A DNA stretch of 40,578 nucleotides from Deltaproteobacteria bacterium (GCA_029938605.1 JAOZUO010000065.1:1-40578); one strand, 5' to 3'; positions 10,404 through 19,103 are shown, counted from the stretch's first letter. The notes: a model not told the origin generated them from the letters alone. Program-made: numbers and translations.

Positions 10404-11438
10404 TCAGTAAACGTGGATGGCCTCTCCGTTGTCCACTGCCTCGAAGTCCGAGCCCACGACGTCGCCCAACTCTCGGAGCATGTCGTCATCCCACCGCGGG
10501 TCCGGGGCGCCGCTGATGAACCAGTCGCTTCCCGTATCGGCCACCACCAGGCCGTAGGTCTTCATGGCCTGGAGGATCGCCTGGATGGGCAGCGAGAAGC
10601 TCTGTAGATCGAAGTCGGCTTGCAGGCGGAGGCGCTGGCCCATGGGCGGGTTGTTGGGATCAGACCCGCCCTGCCCATCGGAGTGGGTGGCCGGGTACAG
10701 GTAGGCCGACTGGGCCGAGCTGACCGTGAACCGCAGGGCGTGGCGGATCTCTCCCTGCTCCACCGCCTCGTCGTACCGCACCAGGCCCGGGAGGATCGGC
10801 AGCCCCGCCGCGTCGGCGCTTGTCCACCCGTCAGGCCGCTGCTCATTGGCGTTCAGGTGCCACACCGCACCGGAACCCGCGGCCCAGCCCGCGCCATCGG
10901 GCCAGGCATCGTACATCTCGTATAGGGTGCAGGAGCCGGTCTCCACCACGAGGATGTGCCGGTCTCCGTCACCCTGGGGTCCCCCTTCAATGGGAGCGTC
11001 CGCCGGGATGGGATAGGGCCCCGGATCGCTCTCGTCGGGATAGTAGAACGAGACGGGCACCAGCGCCTGGTCTCCGGGCACCAGCACATAGGGGATCCCA
11101 TTGGGCGCCCCATTCCACTCCGTCCCGAAGTCCGGATGCAGCCCAGTGTTCGCCCCAATAGACGAGATATAGGCATCCGACAAAGCATGCACCGGCAGGT
11201 CCGAGATGTCGGTGTTCCAGAAGTTGTCCGCCGGGAGGATGGCGCAGGGACCCAGGTGCGGCCCATCGGGCGGCTGCCCCGCATCCTCACCATCCCCCGC
11301 GTCGATCCCCACCCCCGCGTCCTGGCCAACCTGCCCATCGACCCCCACCGCACCATCGGACGGGTCCTGTCCCGAGTCACCACACCCCAGTAGAAAGAGA
11401 GAACAGGTGAGCGCAAGTGCTTGCAGAGGTTGCGACAT
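10404..11438 (-). CDS. Secreted lipoprotein of a widespread but uncharacterised kind
   Basis: 344 aa. Lipobox LLGC precedes a long Asp/Gly/Ala/Val spacer (VGVDGQVGQDAGVGIDAGDG). The folded part (~75-344) contains NFWNTDISDLPVHALS, ANTGLHPDFGTEWNG, DESDPGPYPIPADAPIEGG, DRHILVVETGSCTLYE and SDWFISGAPDPRWDDD. I remember this arrangement from exported proteins of myxobacteria and actinobacteria but know of no assigned function. The conserved Asp/His/Trp content could suit a hydrolase or sugar-binding role; that is speculation. It is convergent with the PL14-like gene, with the inverted-repeat island between. Confidence 0.78.
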   Translation of the reverse strand: MSQPLQALALTCSLFLLGCGDSGQDPSDGAVGVDGQVGQDAGVGIDAGDGEDAGQPPDGPHLGPCAILPADNFWNTDISDLPVHALSDAYISSIGANTGLHPDFGTEWNGAPNGIPYVLVPGDQALVPVSFYYPDESDPGPYPIPADAPIEGGPQGDGDRHILVVETGSCTLYEMYDAWPDGAGWAAGSGAVWHLNANEQRPDGWTSADAAGLPILPGLVRYDEAVEQGEIRHALRFTVSSAQSAYLYPATHSDGQGGSDPNNPPMGQRLRLQADFDLQSFSLPIQAILQAMKTYGLVVADTGSDWFISGAPDPRWDDDMLRELGDVVGSDFEAVDNGEAIHVY

Positions 11439-11517
11439 GTTAACGGCTCCTATGGATGTTGCGGCCCCGATTTTCGCACTTTTTGGACAGGAGGTCGAGT
11501 CGTCCTTCGAGCGGTCT

Positions 11518-12051
11518 TCAGGGAGTCTCCTCCGTCGGCACCAGCAGGATGGACACCACCGACGAGATCACGAAGGCCGGCACCACGGTGATGTGATCCA
11601 CCGAGTAGCTGAACAGCAGATGGAAGGCGAAGAAGCTCGCCGCCAGGAGCAGGTAGTTCACCGGGTGGATTTCGATCTTGCGCATGGTGGCGAGCATCAT
11701 GACGATCAAGAAGAAGAACCCCAGGGAGATGGGCGCCGAGAAGGAGAGGGAGGTGGCCAGGGCACCGGGCTGGATGTGCTTGGACATGATCATCCCCATG
11801 TGGTGACCAGTGATGACCTGGGTGAAGTCCCAGTCCAAGGACCACCCCTTGCCCTTGCGCGCTTTTCGTGATGGCGAGAGGCTGCCCCTGGGGAAGTCAA
11901 TCTCGGCGAAGTCCGTGACCAGGTTGAGCTTGAACTTCTCCAGGTTGGTCACCGTGCCCGAGGGCACATAGCGCCAGGCGTCTCGGCCGCGGCTCTTGTA
12001 GGCCACGGCGAAGACCACGGCCACGCCCATCAGTCTCGTAATTGGATGCAT
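11518..12051 (-). CDS. Truncated CreD-like inner-membrane protein
   Basis: 177 aa. After an N-terminal hydrophobic segment comes a soluble stretch, then FSAPISLGFFFLIVMMLATM, IEIHPVNYLLLAASFFAFHL and DHITVVPAFVISSVVSILLV. These match the transmembrane core of CreD-type inner-membrane proteins, including their hallmark HPxNYL. Family members are usually ~300-450 aa and continue through two or three more helices; here a stop comes directly after that core, and most of the N-terminal periplasmic region is also missing. It may be a decaying gene or a minimal variant. It is divergent from the APC/UspA transporter gene. Confidence 0.55.
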   Translation of the reverse strand: MHPITRLMGVAVVFAVAYKSRGRDAWRYVPSGTVTNLEKFKLNLVTDFAEIDFPRGSLSPSRKARKGKGWSLDWDFTQVITGHHMGMIMSKHIQPGALATSLSFSAPISLGFFFLIVMMLATMRKIEIHPVNYLLLAASFFAFHLLFSYSVDHITVVPAFVISSVVSILLVPTEETP

Positions 12052-12224
12052 CTGACTACCTCGCTGGTTGGTTCGTGCGTTGCTATTTCTGCGTTGCTGT
12101 TGTTGCGTCTGGAGTCAGTGGTAGCACTGCCCAGGTGACCTCCTGAGCACGGGGCCGTGTCCATGCTGTGAAGGTTGTGTGCAATTTGCGTGCAGGCCGT
12201 GAACCGGTGCTACTATCGCTGCCC

Positions 12225-14561
12225 ATGGCCACCGAGCTCCAGGATCGCATCGCCGCCAAAAGTCGCCCCGTGCGGTTCCGCGCCACCCGCGGGCTGCTCG
12301 GCTCAGTGACCCTCGGGGTGGGCGCGCTCATGGGCGCCGGGCTCTACGTCCTGGTGGGCATCGCCGCCAAGGCCGCCGGCCCCTCCCTCTGGGTCGCCTA
12401 CGTGGTCTGCGGCGTGCTTACGCTGCTGTCGGTGCAGATGTACTCGGACTTCGCCCGGCGCATGCCCATCTCCGGCGGCGGCTACGTGTACGCCTATCGC
12501 CAGCTCGGTAGCTTCTGGGGATTCATGGTGGGCTGGCACCTGGCCGTGGGCTCCATCTTCGCCTGCGCGCTGTACGCCTTCGGCTTCGCTTCCTACGGCG
12601 GGTCCTTTTTTCCCAAGGGCACGGTGTCTCCCCTGATGATCAAGGCGGCGGCCTCGGTGCTGGTGGTGGTGCTGGTGTCCCTGGCCTTGCGTGGCGGACC
12701 AAAGGACGGCGGAGACGGCAGCGGTAGCGGCAGCGGCAGCGGTAGCAGCGGAGTCGACTGGCTCCAGCGCATCCTCACCTGGGGCAACCTGTTGGTGCTG
12801 GTGGTCCTGGTGATCGTGGCCTTGCCCCTGGCCCGGGCCAGCCGCTTTTCTCCGGCCCTGCCCAACGGCATCGGCGGCGTGGGTGCGGCTATCTCGCTCA
12901 TCTACATCTCCTTTTTCGGCTACCAGCTCATCGCCAACAGCGCCGAGGAGGTGCACGACGCCCCGCGCACGGTCCCCCGGGCCATGCGGTTGTCCATGGT
13001 CATCGCCCTGGTGTTCTACCTCGTCGTCTCCCTGGTGGCCGTGGCCGCCGTGGACTGGCGGGACCTGGCCAACTCCGAGGCGCCCCTGGTGCTCATGGCC
13101 TCGCGCTCCATCGGCGTGTACGGCGCCGTGCTCATCGGCGTGGGCGCGGTGCTGGCTTCGGCCGCGGCCCTCAACTCCACCCTCGTCAGCCAGGGGCGGC
13201 AGATCTACGCCATGGGCCGGGACCGCCTCCTGCCCTGGCAGCTCGGCACAGTGAAGGAGACAAGTCAGGTGCCGGTAGCGGCCCTGGTGACCGGCGGTGT
13301 GTTCACGGTGCTGGTGGTGGTTCTCGCTGACCTGGCCTTCATCGCCAAGGCGGCCAACTTCGCGCTGCTGTTCTCCATGCTGCCCATCTCCATGGCGTTG
13401 CACCGCCTCTACCAGGTGCGCGCGGACACCGACCCGGTGGTCCCCCTGTGGCGCCGCGTGGTGCCCTGGGCGGCGCTCGTGGCCAACGCGGGGCTGCTGC
13501 TCACCCTGGATTGGCAGTCCCTGCTGTTTGGCGGCGCGGTGGTGGGCGCGGGCTGCGTGGTGTTTCTCAGCTACTCCTACTCCGCCGAGAAGCGCGGCCA
13601 GGCCGGGTTCTCCGTGAGCCTCGCCGACGACGGACCCGCCCCGCTGCTCCGCCGGGGAGAGCGTATCCTGGTGCCCATGGCCAACCCCCGCACCCAGGAG
13701 TCCCTCCTCTCCATCTCCGAGGCGCTGCTGCCCGCCGGTGGCGGTGAGATCGTCGTGCTGAATGTAGTAGTCGCCGGCGAGGGCCAGTCCCCCCGGGATG
13801 TCTTGCGTCGGCCCAGCGGGCTCCACGCGGCCGTGGATGTCATCGAGCGCGCGGACGAGATCGCCGAGCGCCGCGGCGTGATCCTGCGACCCGTGGTGCG
13901 CGGCGCGCGCAGCCTGCCCGAGGGGATCCGGGACGCCGCCGTGGAGGAGAAGTGCCAGCTCATCGTCATGGGGTGGTCCACCCAGGCTGATGCTCGCCCC
14001 TCGGCCCTCCTCGAGGAGGTCGTTCACAAGGTACGCACGGATCTCATCCTGCTCCAGCTCACCCAGGACCGTCCGCCCCAGAAGATCGGCGTGTCCCTGG
14101 GCGGCGGCGGCATCAACCTCGGGCTCATGGTGCGCGTGGGCTCCACCCTGGCCGAGCAGTACGACGGTGAAGTGACCTACCTCAACGTCATGCCCGAGTA
14201 CTATGAGCATGAGCACCTCCGCCACGCCCGCCAGGTGCAGATCGAAGCCATCACCCGCCACACCAGCCTCGTGCCCTACCGCACCGAGCTCCTCCGCTCT
14301 GCCAACCCCCTGGGCGCCATCGTGGAGCGCACCAAGGACCTGGACCTCTTGGTGGTGGGCTCAAACCGAGGCGGCGCAGTCTCCAGCAGCGCCGTGGGAT
14401 CCTTCAGCGAGCTCGTAGCCCAGCAAGCCCACTGTTCCGTTGTCATCGTCCGCAGCGCCTCCCCCCTCGAACGCATGCTCCCTTCCCAGGTCGACGCCCT
14501 CCGAGACCTGGGCAACGGCACCAAAGCCAACGACCCCGCCCCCGACTCCCCCCGAAAATAG
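12225..14561 (+). CDS. APC-family transporter fused to two UspA domains
   Basis: 778 aa from the ATG at 12225. A GTG at 12168 would add 19 residues, but the family's N-terminal pattern (RGLLGSVTLGVGALMGAGLYVLVG) fits the later start. About twelve membrane helices make up an amino acid/polyamine/cation permease: GVGALMGAGL in helix 1, FFGYQLIANSAEEVHDAPRTVPRA around helix 6, and NSTLVSQGRQIYAMGRDRLLP. Two universal-stress-protein domains follow from ~478 (GERILVPMANP..ESLL) and ~618, ending in LDLLVVGSNRGG. A Gly-Ser repeat sits in the loop after helix 5. No strong ribosome site is visible; a TACTAT box eight bases before the ATG suggests a very short or absent leader. The substrate cannot be read from the sequence. 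Confidence 0.88.
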   Translation: MATELQDRIAAKSRPVRFRATRGLLGSVTLGVGALMGAGLYVLVGIAAKAAGPSLWVAYVVCGVLTLLSVQMYSDFARRMPISGGGYVYAYRQLGSFWGFMVGWHLAVGSIFACALYAFGFASYGGSFFPKGTVSPLMIKAAASVLVVVLVSLALRGGPKDGGDGSGSGSGSGSSGVDWLQRILTWGNLLVLVVLVIVALPLARASRFSPALPNGIGGVGAAISLIYISFFGYQLIANSAEEVHDAPRTVPRAMRLSMVIALVFYLVVSLVAVAAVDWRDLANSEAPLVLMASRSIGVYGAVLIGVGAVLASAAALNSTLVSQGRQIYAMGRDRLLPWQLGTVKETSQVPVAALVTGGVFTVLVVVLADLAFIAKAANFALLFSMLPISMALHRLYQVRADTDPVVPLWRRVVPWAALVANAGLLLTLDWQSLLFGGAVVGAGCVVFLSYSYSAEKRGQAGFSVSLADDGPAPLLRRGERILVPMANPRTQESLLSISEALLPAGGGEIVVLNVVVAGEGQSPRDVLRRPSGLHAAVDVIERADEIAERRGVILRPVVRGARSLPEGIRDAAVEEKCQLIVMGWSTQADARPSALLEEVVHKVRTDLILLQLTQDRPPQKIGVSLGGGGINLGLMVRVGSTLAEQYDGEVTYLNVMPEYYEHEHLRHARQVQIEAITRHTSLVPYRTELLRSANPLGAIVERTKDLDLLVVGSNRGGAVSSSAVGSFSELVAQQAHCSVVIVRSASPLERMLPSQVDALRDLGNGTKANDPAPDSPRK
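12708..12752 (+). repeat. Coding Gly-Ser hexamer repeat
   Basis: Repeats of GGCAGC/GGTAGC in the transporter gene encode GDGSGSGSGSGSSG between two membrane helices. This looks like local replication slippage tolerated in a loop. Confidence 0.85.
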
Positions 14562-14787
14562 TAGCCGCCCCCCGAAATGGATAGCGAACATGGCGTATCC
14601 ACGGAAGGGCCGGTCAATGGAGCACGAATCATCATACCTGCGGGCCAAACGCTATGTGCACGGGGGGCCTACTACGCTTCCTACCACATGCTGTCTTGGG
14701 CGGGTTTCCATCCCTACTGAGCTGCACCGGGATGAATCCACACGCGAAACACTCCGAGAGGTAGTCTATGCTAGACGGGGGGAGTTA

Positions 14788-15099
14788 TCAGATCCCGTAT
14801 GCCTCGTCGTGAGGTCCTAGGAGTACGAACTTGAGAGTTTCGTTTTCGTGCTCGCTGCAGTCCGAGCAGGCCACGATCTCATGGTCGCCCTTTGTTCGGC
14901 AGGCTCGACAGTAGAGGTAGATGATGATGAAGCTCTTTTTGACCGGGCAGGAGTAGAAGCCTCGGAAGTTGCCTTTGAGCGGCTCGCCCATGGCCAGCGG
15001 ATGCTCCATGATCATCCGGACCTTGTTCTCCACCTGGTTTTTGATCCCAGAGTGCTTACGGAGCGCCTTCACGAAGGCCTTCTCGAAGAGCGTTTCCAT
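14788..15099 (-). CDS. RelE/YafQ-superfamily toxin
   Basis: 103 aa. The pattern FVKALRKH..IKNQVENKVRMIMEHPLAMGEPLKG..GFYSCPVKKSFIIIYLY matches RelE/ParE-fold toxins. Family toxins of this type act as ribosome-dependent mRNA nucleases; the activity here is inferred. A CRAC...CSDC pair of Cys-x-x-Cys motifs is inserted, followed by LLGPHDEAYGI; I recall this from a subset of YafQ-like toxins and it could bind zinc. The ATG overlaps the antitoxin stop by one base (TGATG), the usual translational coupling of such modules. Confidence 0.82.
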   Translation of the reverse strand: METLFEKAFVKALRKHSGIKNQVENKVRMIMEHPLAMGEPLKGNFRGFYSCPVKKSFIIIYLYCRACRTKGDHEIVACSDCSEHENETLKFVLLGPHDEAYGI

Positions 15100-15356
15100 C
15101 AGTCGGAAAAGGTCTCGTCAAAGGTGTGCCACTCGGCCTTGCCTTCCGAGAGCTTGGCCTGGACGTCCTCCATGGCCTCGTGAAAAGCCGGGTGTGCGAG
15201 GATCTTTGTCGTCGTTTCTCCCTGGGCTCGGCGCTTCAAGCTGAGCAGATACTGGGTGATCACCTCGGCGACCGTGGTGCGGTTCTCCGCGGCGAAAAGC
15301 TTTGCGAAGTCCACGAGATCCTGGTCCAGGCTGAGATTGAGTCGGTTTTTGGCCAT
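15099..15356 (-). CDS. Ribbon-helix-helix-type antitoxin
   Basis: 85 aa. The N-terminal strand-helix-helix (KNRLNLSLDQDLVDFAKLFAAENRTTVAEVITQYLLSLK) is typical of ribbon-helix-helix antitoxins that bind their own promoter. The acidic C-terminal tail (LSEGKAEWHTFDETFSD) is the part expected to wrap the toxin. GGAGG lies just ahead of the ATG, and a near-consensus sigma-70 promoter is upstream. It is the first gene of the two-gene module. Confidence 0.85.
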   Translation of the reverse strand: MAKNRLNLSLDQDLVDFAKLFAAENRTTVAEVITQYLLSLKRRAQGETTTKILAHPAFHEAMEDVQAKLSEGKAEWHTFDETFSD

Positions 15357-15373
15357 GGCGTCCTCCAGAGAGC

Positions 15374-15403
15374 GTCTGTTCCTATTATGCGCAGACTGGG
15401 AAC
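15374..15403 (-). promoter_or_regulatory. Possible autoregulatory operator over the -10 box
   Basis: The inverted pair GTCTG (15374-15378) / CAGAC (15392-15396) brackets the -10 element, and a second pair, GTTCC / GGAAC (to 15403), overlaps it. This placement suits repression by the ribbon-helix-helix antitoxin. The arms are short, so this is a moderate call. Confidence 0.45.
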
Positions 15404-15412
15404 GGTTGTCAA
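15384..15412 (-). promoter_or_regulatory. Sigma-70 promoter of the toxin-antitoxin module
   Basis: On the minus strand, TTGACA (15407-15412) and CATAAT (15384-15389) are separated by exactly 17 bases. This is the cleanest housekeeping promoter I found in the window. It reads into the antitoxin gene. Confidence 0.8.
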
Positions 15413-15428
15413 TTCCCTGGTGGGCGCT

Positions 15429-16031
15429 CTATTTGCTGTTGGGGAGTTGGTGGGGGCGCTTGCCGGGGAGGAGGTGGCGTTCGGTGATGTCTTCGATGCA
15501 CAGGAGGGTGCGTTCGCCGTCTTCGATGGTGAGGTGGGAGGTGGAGATGCGTAGCCAGCGCTCTTCTACGCGGCCTTCTACGGCGAAGGGGGCCAGGGCT
15601 TCGATGGGGGTTGTTGCTTGGCGGGTCTGGAAGGAGCGATCCACGAGTCGTCGGACGGTGCAGCCGGTGCAGTGGGGACCGTGGCCGCAGCCGTCGGGCG
15701 TGTCGTTTCTGTTGGGGCAGCAGAGGAACAGGCCCTGGGGAATGTCCATCCACTCCACGTGGTCGGGCGTGGAGAAGTGTCGCGCGGCGCGGTTGACCCG
15801 TAGCACCTGCCGTCGTCGGTTGACGAGGATCATGGCCACGGGGGCGTATTCGAACAGCGCTTCGAACTCTCCGAGCAGCGCCAGGGGGGCGTCTTCGGAG
15901 TTGTTGGCCAGGGGGCCCCGCAGGTGGGCGATTACCTCCGGTTGATCCTCGATGGGGACCGGGTGCTCGCTTTCGGGGTGTCGGCGTGTTGGGTGCTGCG
16001 GGTGCTGCGGGTGCTGCGGGTACTTGGCCAT
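15429..16031 (-). CDS. PAS-domain protein with Cys-rich insert
   Basis: 200 aa. The N-terminus carries an HPQHPQHP repeat. A PAS domain runs from ~55 (EFEALFEYAPVAMILVNRRR) to ~188 (RTLLCIEDITERH). Between the PAS strands is a Cys/His cluster: CCPNRND, CGHGPHC, TGC. I recall similar CxxC-bearing PAS domains as stand-alone or kinase-attached sensors; the Cys could hold a metal or respond to redox state. No kinase, cyclase or DNA-binding domain is attached, so it must signal through a partner. No hydrophobic export signal is seen; it is probably cytoplasmic. Confidence 0.75.
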   Translation of the reverse strand: MAKYPQHPQHPQHPTRRHPESEHPVPIEDQPEVIAHLRGPLANNSEDAPLALLGEFEALFEYAPVAMILVNRRRQVLRVNRAARHFSTPDHVEWMDIPQGLFLCCPNRNDTPDGCGHGPHCTGCTVRRLVDRSFQTRQATTPIEALAPFAVEGRVEERWLRISTSHLTIEDGERTLLCIEDITERHLLPGKRPHQLPNSK

Positions 16032-16134
16032 GGTTCAGGACTCCGTGTTTTATATCCTACCATGATGCGTGGATTAACTCCACGGTCACCGGATCCTCGT
16101 CGGTTCTCGGGGATCCTAGCGACCTGTCTGTGAT

Positions 16135-16370
16135 GAGTCAACGCGAGCTTGGCGAGCTTACAGCAGAATATTATCAAGTACTTTCATCTGAGTGCGCCGA
16201 CCATTTCGCATCACCTCAAGGAGCTCGCCAACGCGGGGCTCATCACAACGAAGCGGCGGGGCAAGTTCCTGACGGCCAGTATTGTTCCCGAGACGGTGGA
16301 TGAGCTGGAGCAGATCCTGGCCATCGTGAGGAACCGTGACCTCCCAAGGAACAGTGACCCTGGGATTTAG
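16135..16370 (+). pseudogene. ArsR-like winged-helix regulator remnant
   Basis: From 16149 the frame gives FHLSAPTISHHLKELANAGLITTKRRGKFLTASIVPETVDELEQIL, the recognition helix and wing of an ArsR-type repressor. The usual N-terminal half (LADPTRLRIL...) is missing. The stretch from 16135 (MSQRELGELTAE) is in another frame and could be its shifted continuation; the 16149 frame is closed upstream by a stop at 16134-16136. It is a remnant with a likely frameshift or 5' loss. The helix identity is fairly sure; whether a short protein is made is not known. Confidence 0.5.
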
Positions 16371-16378
16371 AGGGTGAC

Positions 16379-16408
16379 GGAGCCCGTGGAGTGGGGCTCC
16401 TTTTTTTT
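16379..16408 (+). terminator. Strong Rho-independent terminator
   Basis: GGAGCCC (16379-16385) pairs with GGGCTCC (16394-16400) across an 8-nt loop, followed by eight T (16401-16408). It lies 9 bases after the ArsR-like remnant, suggesting that unit was once, or still is, transcribed. Confidence 0.92.
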
Positions 16409-16461
16409 GCGATAATAATTCGACGGTTGTCTAAATGTGACAATGTAATGAGTGACATTCT

Positions 16462-17613
16462 ATGAGTGAAACACAGCGATACGCGATGATAGCCATGGGC
16501 GAGGGACACAGCGGACACCATGGGGCGCCGGCACCAATCGTTGACCGGCCTAACTTCCATGGACACCGTGACCTGGTGGTGCGGGTGGTCTCTTTGGTGG
16601 ATGAGGTGGTGGTGGCGGACTGGGACGGTTTGGCCCGGGCGCAGGCGCAGGCGGTGTTTTTCGACCGGCGCTTTTTGCGTGGCGTGGAGGCGGGTGTGGA
16701 GCCGGGGCTTGAGTGTCACTACGCGCTCTTTTATGAGGGCGAGCGGCCGGTGGGCTTAGGCTACTTCCAGATCGCCGACTTCGTGGGGCAGCCCGTGGGG
16801 CCGCTGCTGGAGCGGGCGCCGGCCACGGTGGCGTTCGCGGCGCGGAGTCTGAAACTGCTCGAGAAGGTCTTTCGCGTGCGGCTTATTGTGTGTGGCAACG
16901 CGTTTACTTCCGGGCAGCACGGCTTCGTCTTTTTGCCGGAGGTGAGTCCGGACCGTGCGGTGCGGGGGTTGCTTGACGCCGTGGAGCATATCCGGCAGGG
17001 GCAGACGGAGCCCGCGGGCACGTCGAAGCCTGCGGCCACGGCGGTGCTGTTCAAGGACTTCGACCACGACGCGGCCATGCATCGCATCGCCGGGCGGTTA
17101 CGGGACCACGGCTTCAGTGATCTGGAGACCCAACCGAACATGGTGCTCGACATCGATCCGTCCTGGGACGGCTACGAGGACTATCTCCAGTCCCTGGCCT
17201 CCAAGTACCGGGTCAAGGCCAACCGGGCCTTTGCCAAGTCGCGAGATCTGGTGTCCCGTGCGCCGGCACAAACCGGCGAGGTGTTGAGGATGAAAGTTCC
17301 TTACGTTGAAGGCCTAGCGAGCCGCAATGACCCCGAGTCATGCGCCGATACCCGTAAGGGGCTTGGCGAAGCGTTGACAGGGGGAGGTACAGGCGAGGTA
17401 TTGAGCCGCGAAAAATTAATAAAATTCGGAGCGCCGACGCCTTGGGACGAGGCGGAAGGCAATACGACCGGTAGCGATACTGCGAGCTACCTGGCCGGCT
17501 CCGCGCGGTCGGAGACCCTGTGCATGTACCCAAGCACCTCGTACGGGAGCCGGGAGATCCCGTGCCCGACCAGGGGGGCGCCCTGGTCCGTACCTGAAAC
17601 TTCAAGGAGGTAA
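16462..17613 (+). pseudogene. FemAB/GNAT-like acyltransferase gene interrupted by a group II intron
   Basis: The native part is 16462-17257 (265 codons). It carries features of peptidoglycan-biosynthesis or GNAT-like acyltransferases: ALFYEGERPVGLGYFQIADF, FKDFDH near 200, and SLASKYRVKANRAFAKSRDL near 250, the conserved acyltransferase stretch. The frame stays open to 17613 but residues 266-383 are translated intron RNA and resemble nothing. The group II intron begins at 17258. The sequence after the intron (from 19176) does not continue the protein in any frame I checked and reaches the end of another gene within ~30 bases, so the 3' portion of this gene is missing. Splicing would not restore a full product. 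Confidence 0.7.
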
Positions 17614-17620
17614 CCTGGTA

Positions 17621-19093
17621 ATGGACGGACACGGGAAGTCGGACAGACCCATAGTACCGAGGAAGCCGCCGAACAAAGGACGTGGTGCGCCACGACTGGC
17701 GGAGGCGGTGGAGGAAAGGGGTCTGGCCAAGGGAAATTCGGTGCGGCATAACAGGGACCGGGCTCAGGACCGGGTCGCCCTGCAAAATGCGCTGGACCGG
17801 ATACGGCAGGCAGCTGGTCAGGATAGAGAGCTGCGGTTCACGACGCTCTGGCACCACGTCTATGACGTTCGACAACTGCGCGAGGCGTACTACTCGATGA
17901 AGAAGAACGCCTCGCCGGGAGTGGACGGACAGACGTGGCCGCAGTACGGGCAGGAACTGGAGAATAATCTCCAGGACCTATCGGACCGACTGCGCCGCGG
18001 AGCGTATCGGGCAAAACCGGTTCGTAGAGTGTACATCCCCAAAGCCGACGGACGGCAACGACCGCTCGGACTGCCTACGCTGGAAGACAAAATCGTCCAG
18101 CGAGCGACGGCTGAGGTGCTGAACTCGATCTACGAGACCGACTTCCTCGGCTTCTCCTACGGATTCCGACCGGGAAGGTCCCAGCACAATGCGCTGGATG
18201 CCTTGTCGGTGGGGATCACGCGGAGGAAGGTGAGCTGGGTGCTGGACGCAGACATTCGTGGCTTCTATGACGCCGTAGACCACGACTGGCTGGTGAAATT
18301 CGTCGAGCACCGGATCGCGGACCGTCGCGTCGTGCGCCACATCAAGAAGTGGCTCAACGCCGGCGTGATGGAGGACGGGAATCGAATACGCATGAAGGAG
18401 GGAACGCCCCAGGGCTCCAGCGTGAGCCCGATCCTGGCGAACGTCTACCTTCACTACGTATTCGACCTTTGGATCCAACAATGGCGTCAGAAGCATGCTC
18501 GCGGCGAGATGATCGTGGTGCGGTACGCCGATGATATCGTGGTTGGATTCCAGTACAAGTCGGACGCCGAGCAGCTCTTGCAGGAGATGCGGAAGAGATT
18601 CCGCAAATTCAACCTGGAGCTGCACCCCGACAAGACGCACTTGCTCGAGTTTGGACGCTTTGCGTCCGAGAATCGAGAAAAGCGCGGTGGGGGTAAGCCC
18701 GAAACCTTCGATTTTCTCGGCTTCACGCACATCTGCGGCAAGAAGAGAAACGGGAAGTTTACGGTGCTACGGAAGACGGCCAAGAAGAAGATGCGGGCCA
18801 AGCTTAAAGCCGTGAAAACGGAACTACGCCGACGCCTGCACGATCCCGTCCCTGAGGTGGGTACCTGGTTGGCGTCGGTGGTGCGCGGACACGCTCACTA
18901 CTACGGCGTACCCAGAAACAGCAAAGCAATCAATCAATTCCGCCACCTGGTCACGAGAATGTGGTTTCGCAGCCTCAGGCGGCGAAGCCAGAAGACCCGC
19001 TTGACCTGGGAACGGATGACCCGATTGATCAAACGCTGGATACCCAACGTCCGGATCACACACCCTTATCCGGAGCAGCGACTGTACGTTTGA
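17621..19093 (+). CDS. Group II intron reverse transcriptase/maturase
   Basis: 490 aa. AAGGAGG at ~17602-17608 precedes the ATG. RT blocks are present in order: KKNASPGVDGQT, YRAKPVRRVYIPKADGRQRPLG, SYGFRPGRSQHNAL, VLDADIRGFYDAVDH, EGTPQGSSVSPILANVYLHY and the catalytic VRYADDIVV (YADD near residue 302), then FDFLGFTH. The maturase (domain X) region follows (VPEVGTWLASVVRGHAHYYGVP). The protein stops soon after ITHPYPEQRLYV, with no HNH endonuclease visible. It binds and helps fold the intron RNA and copies it into DNA during mobility. The open frame and motifs look intact. Confidence 0.96.
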   Translation: MDGHGKSDRPIVPRKPPNKGRGAPRLAEAVEERGLAKGNSVRHNRDRAQDRVALQNALDRIRQAAGQDRELRFTTLWHHVYDVRQLREAYYSMKKNASPGVDGQTWPQYGQELENNLQDLSDRLRRGAYRAKPVRRVYIPKADGRQRPLGLPTLEDKIVQRATAEVLNSIYETDFLGFSYGFRPGRSQHNALDALSVGITRRKVSWVLDADIRGFYDAVDHDWLVKFVEHRIADRRVVRHIKKWLNAGVMEDGNRIRMKEGTPQGSSVSPILANVYLHYVFDLWIQQWRQKHARGEMIVVRYADDIVVGFQYKSDAEQLLQEMRKRFRKFNLELHPDKTHLLEFGRFASENREKRGGGKPETFDFLGFTHICGKKRNGKFTVLRKTAKKKMRAKLKAVKTELRRRLHDPVPEVGTWLASVVRGHAHYYGVPRNSKAINQFRHLVTRMWFRSLRRRSQKTRLTWERMTRLIKRWIPNVRITHPYPEQRLYV

Positions 19094-19103
19094 CCCGAGG
19101 CAG

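Noticed and set aside
12303..14261. 652-codon minus-strand frame opposite the transporter
   Set aside because: Gly/His/Gln-rich shadow of GC-rich coding sequence with no recognisable domain.
14577..14720. Short plus-strand frame containing RGAYYASYHMLSW, reminiscent of a HEPN motif
   Set aside because: Only 47 codons with no flanking HEPN features and no ribosome site; too little to support a call. The surrounding 14562-14787 gap otherwise shows nothing.
16135..16148. Intact ArsR regulator starting at 16135
   Set aside because: The frame from 16135 is not the one encoding the helix-turn-helix, and the latter has a stop at 16134-16136; treated as a remnant.
17258..17613. C-terminal 118 codons of the acyltransferase frame
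   Set aside because: They are read through the intron RNA and match no protein; not counted as native sequence.
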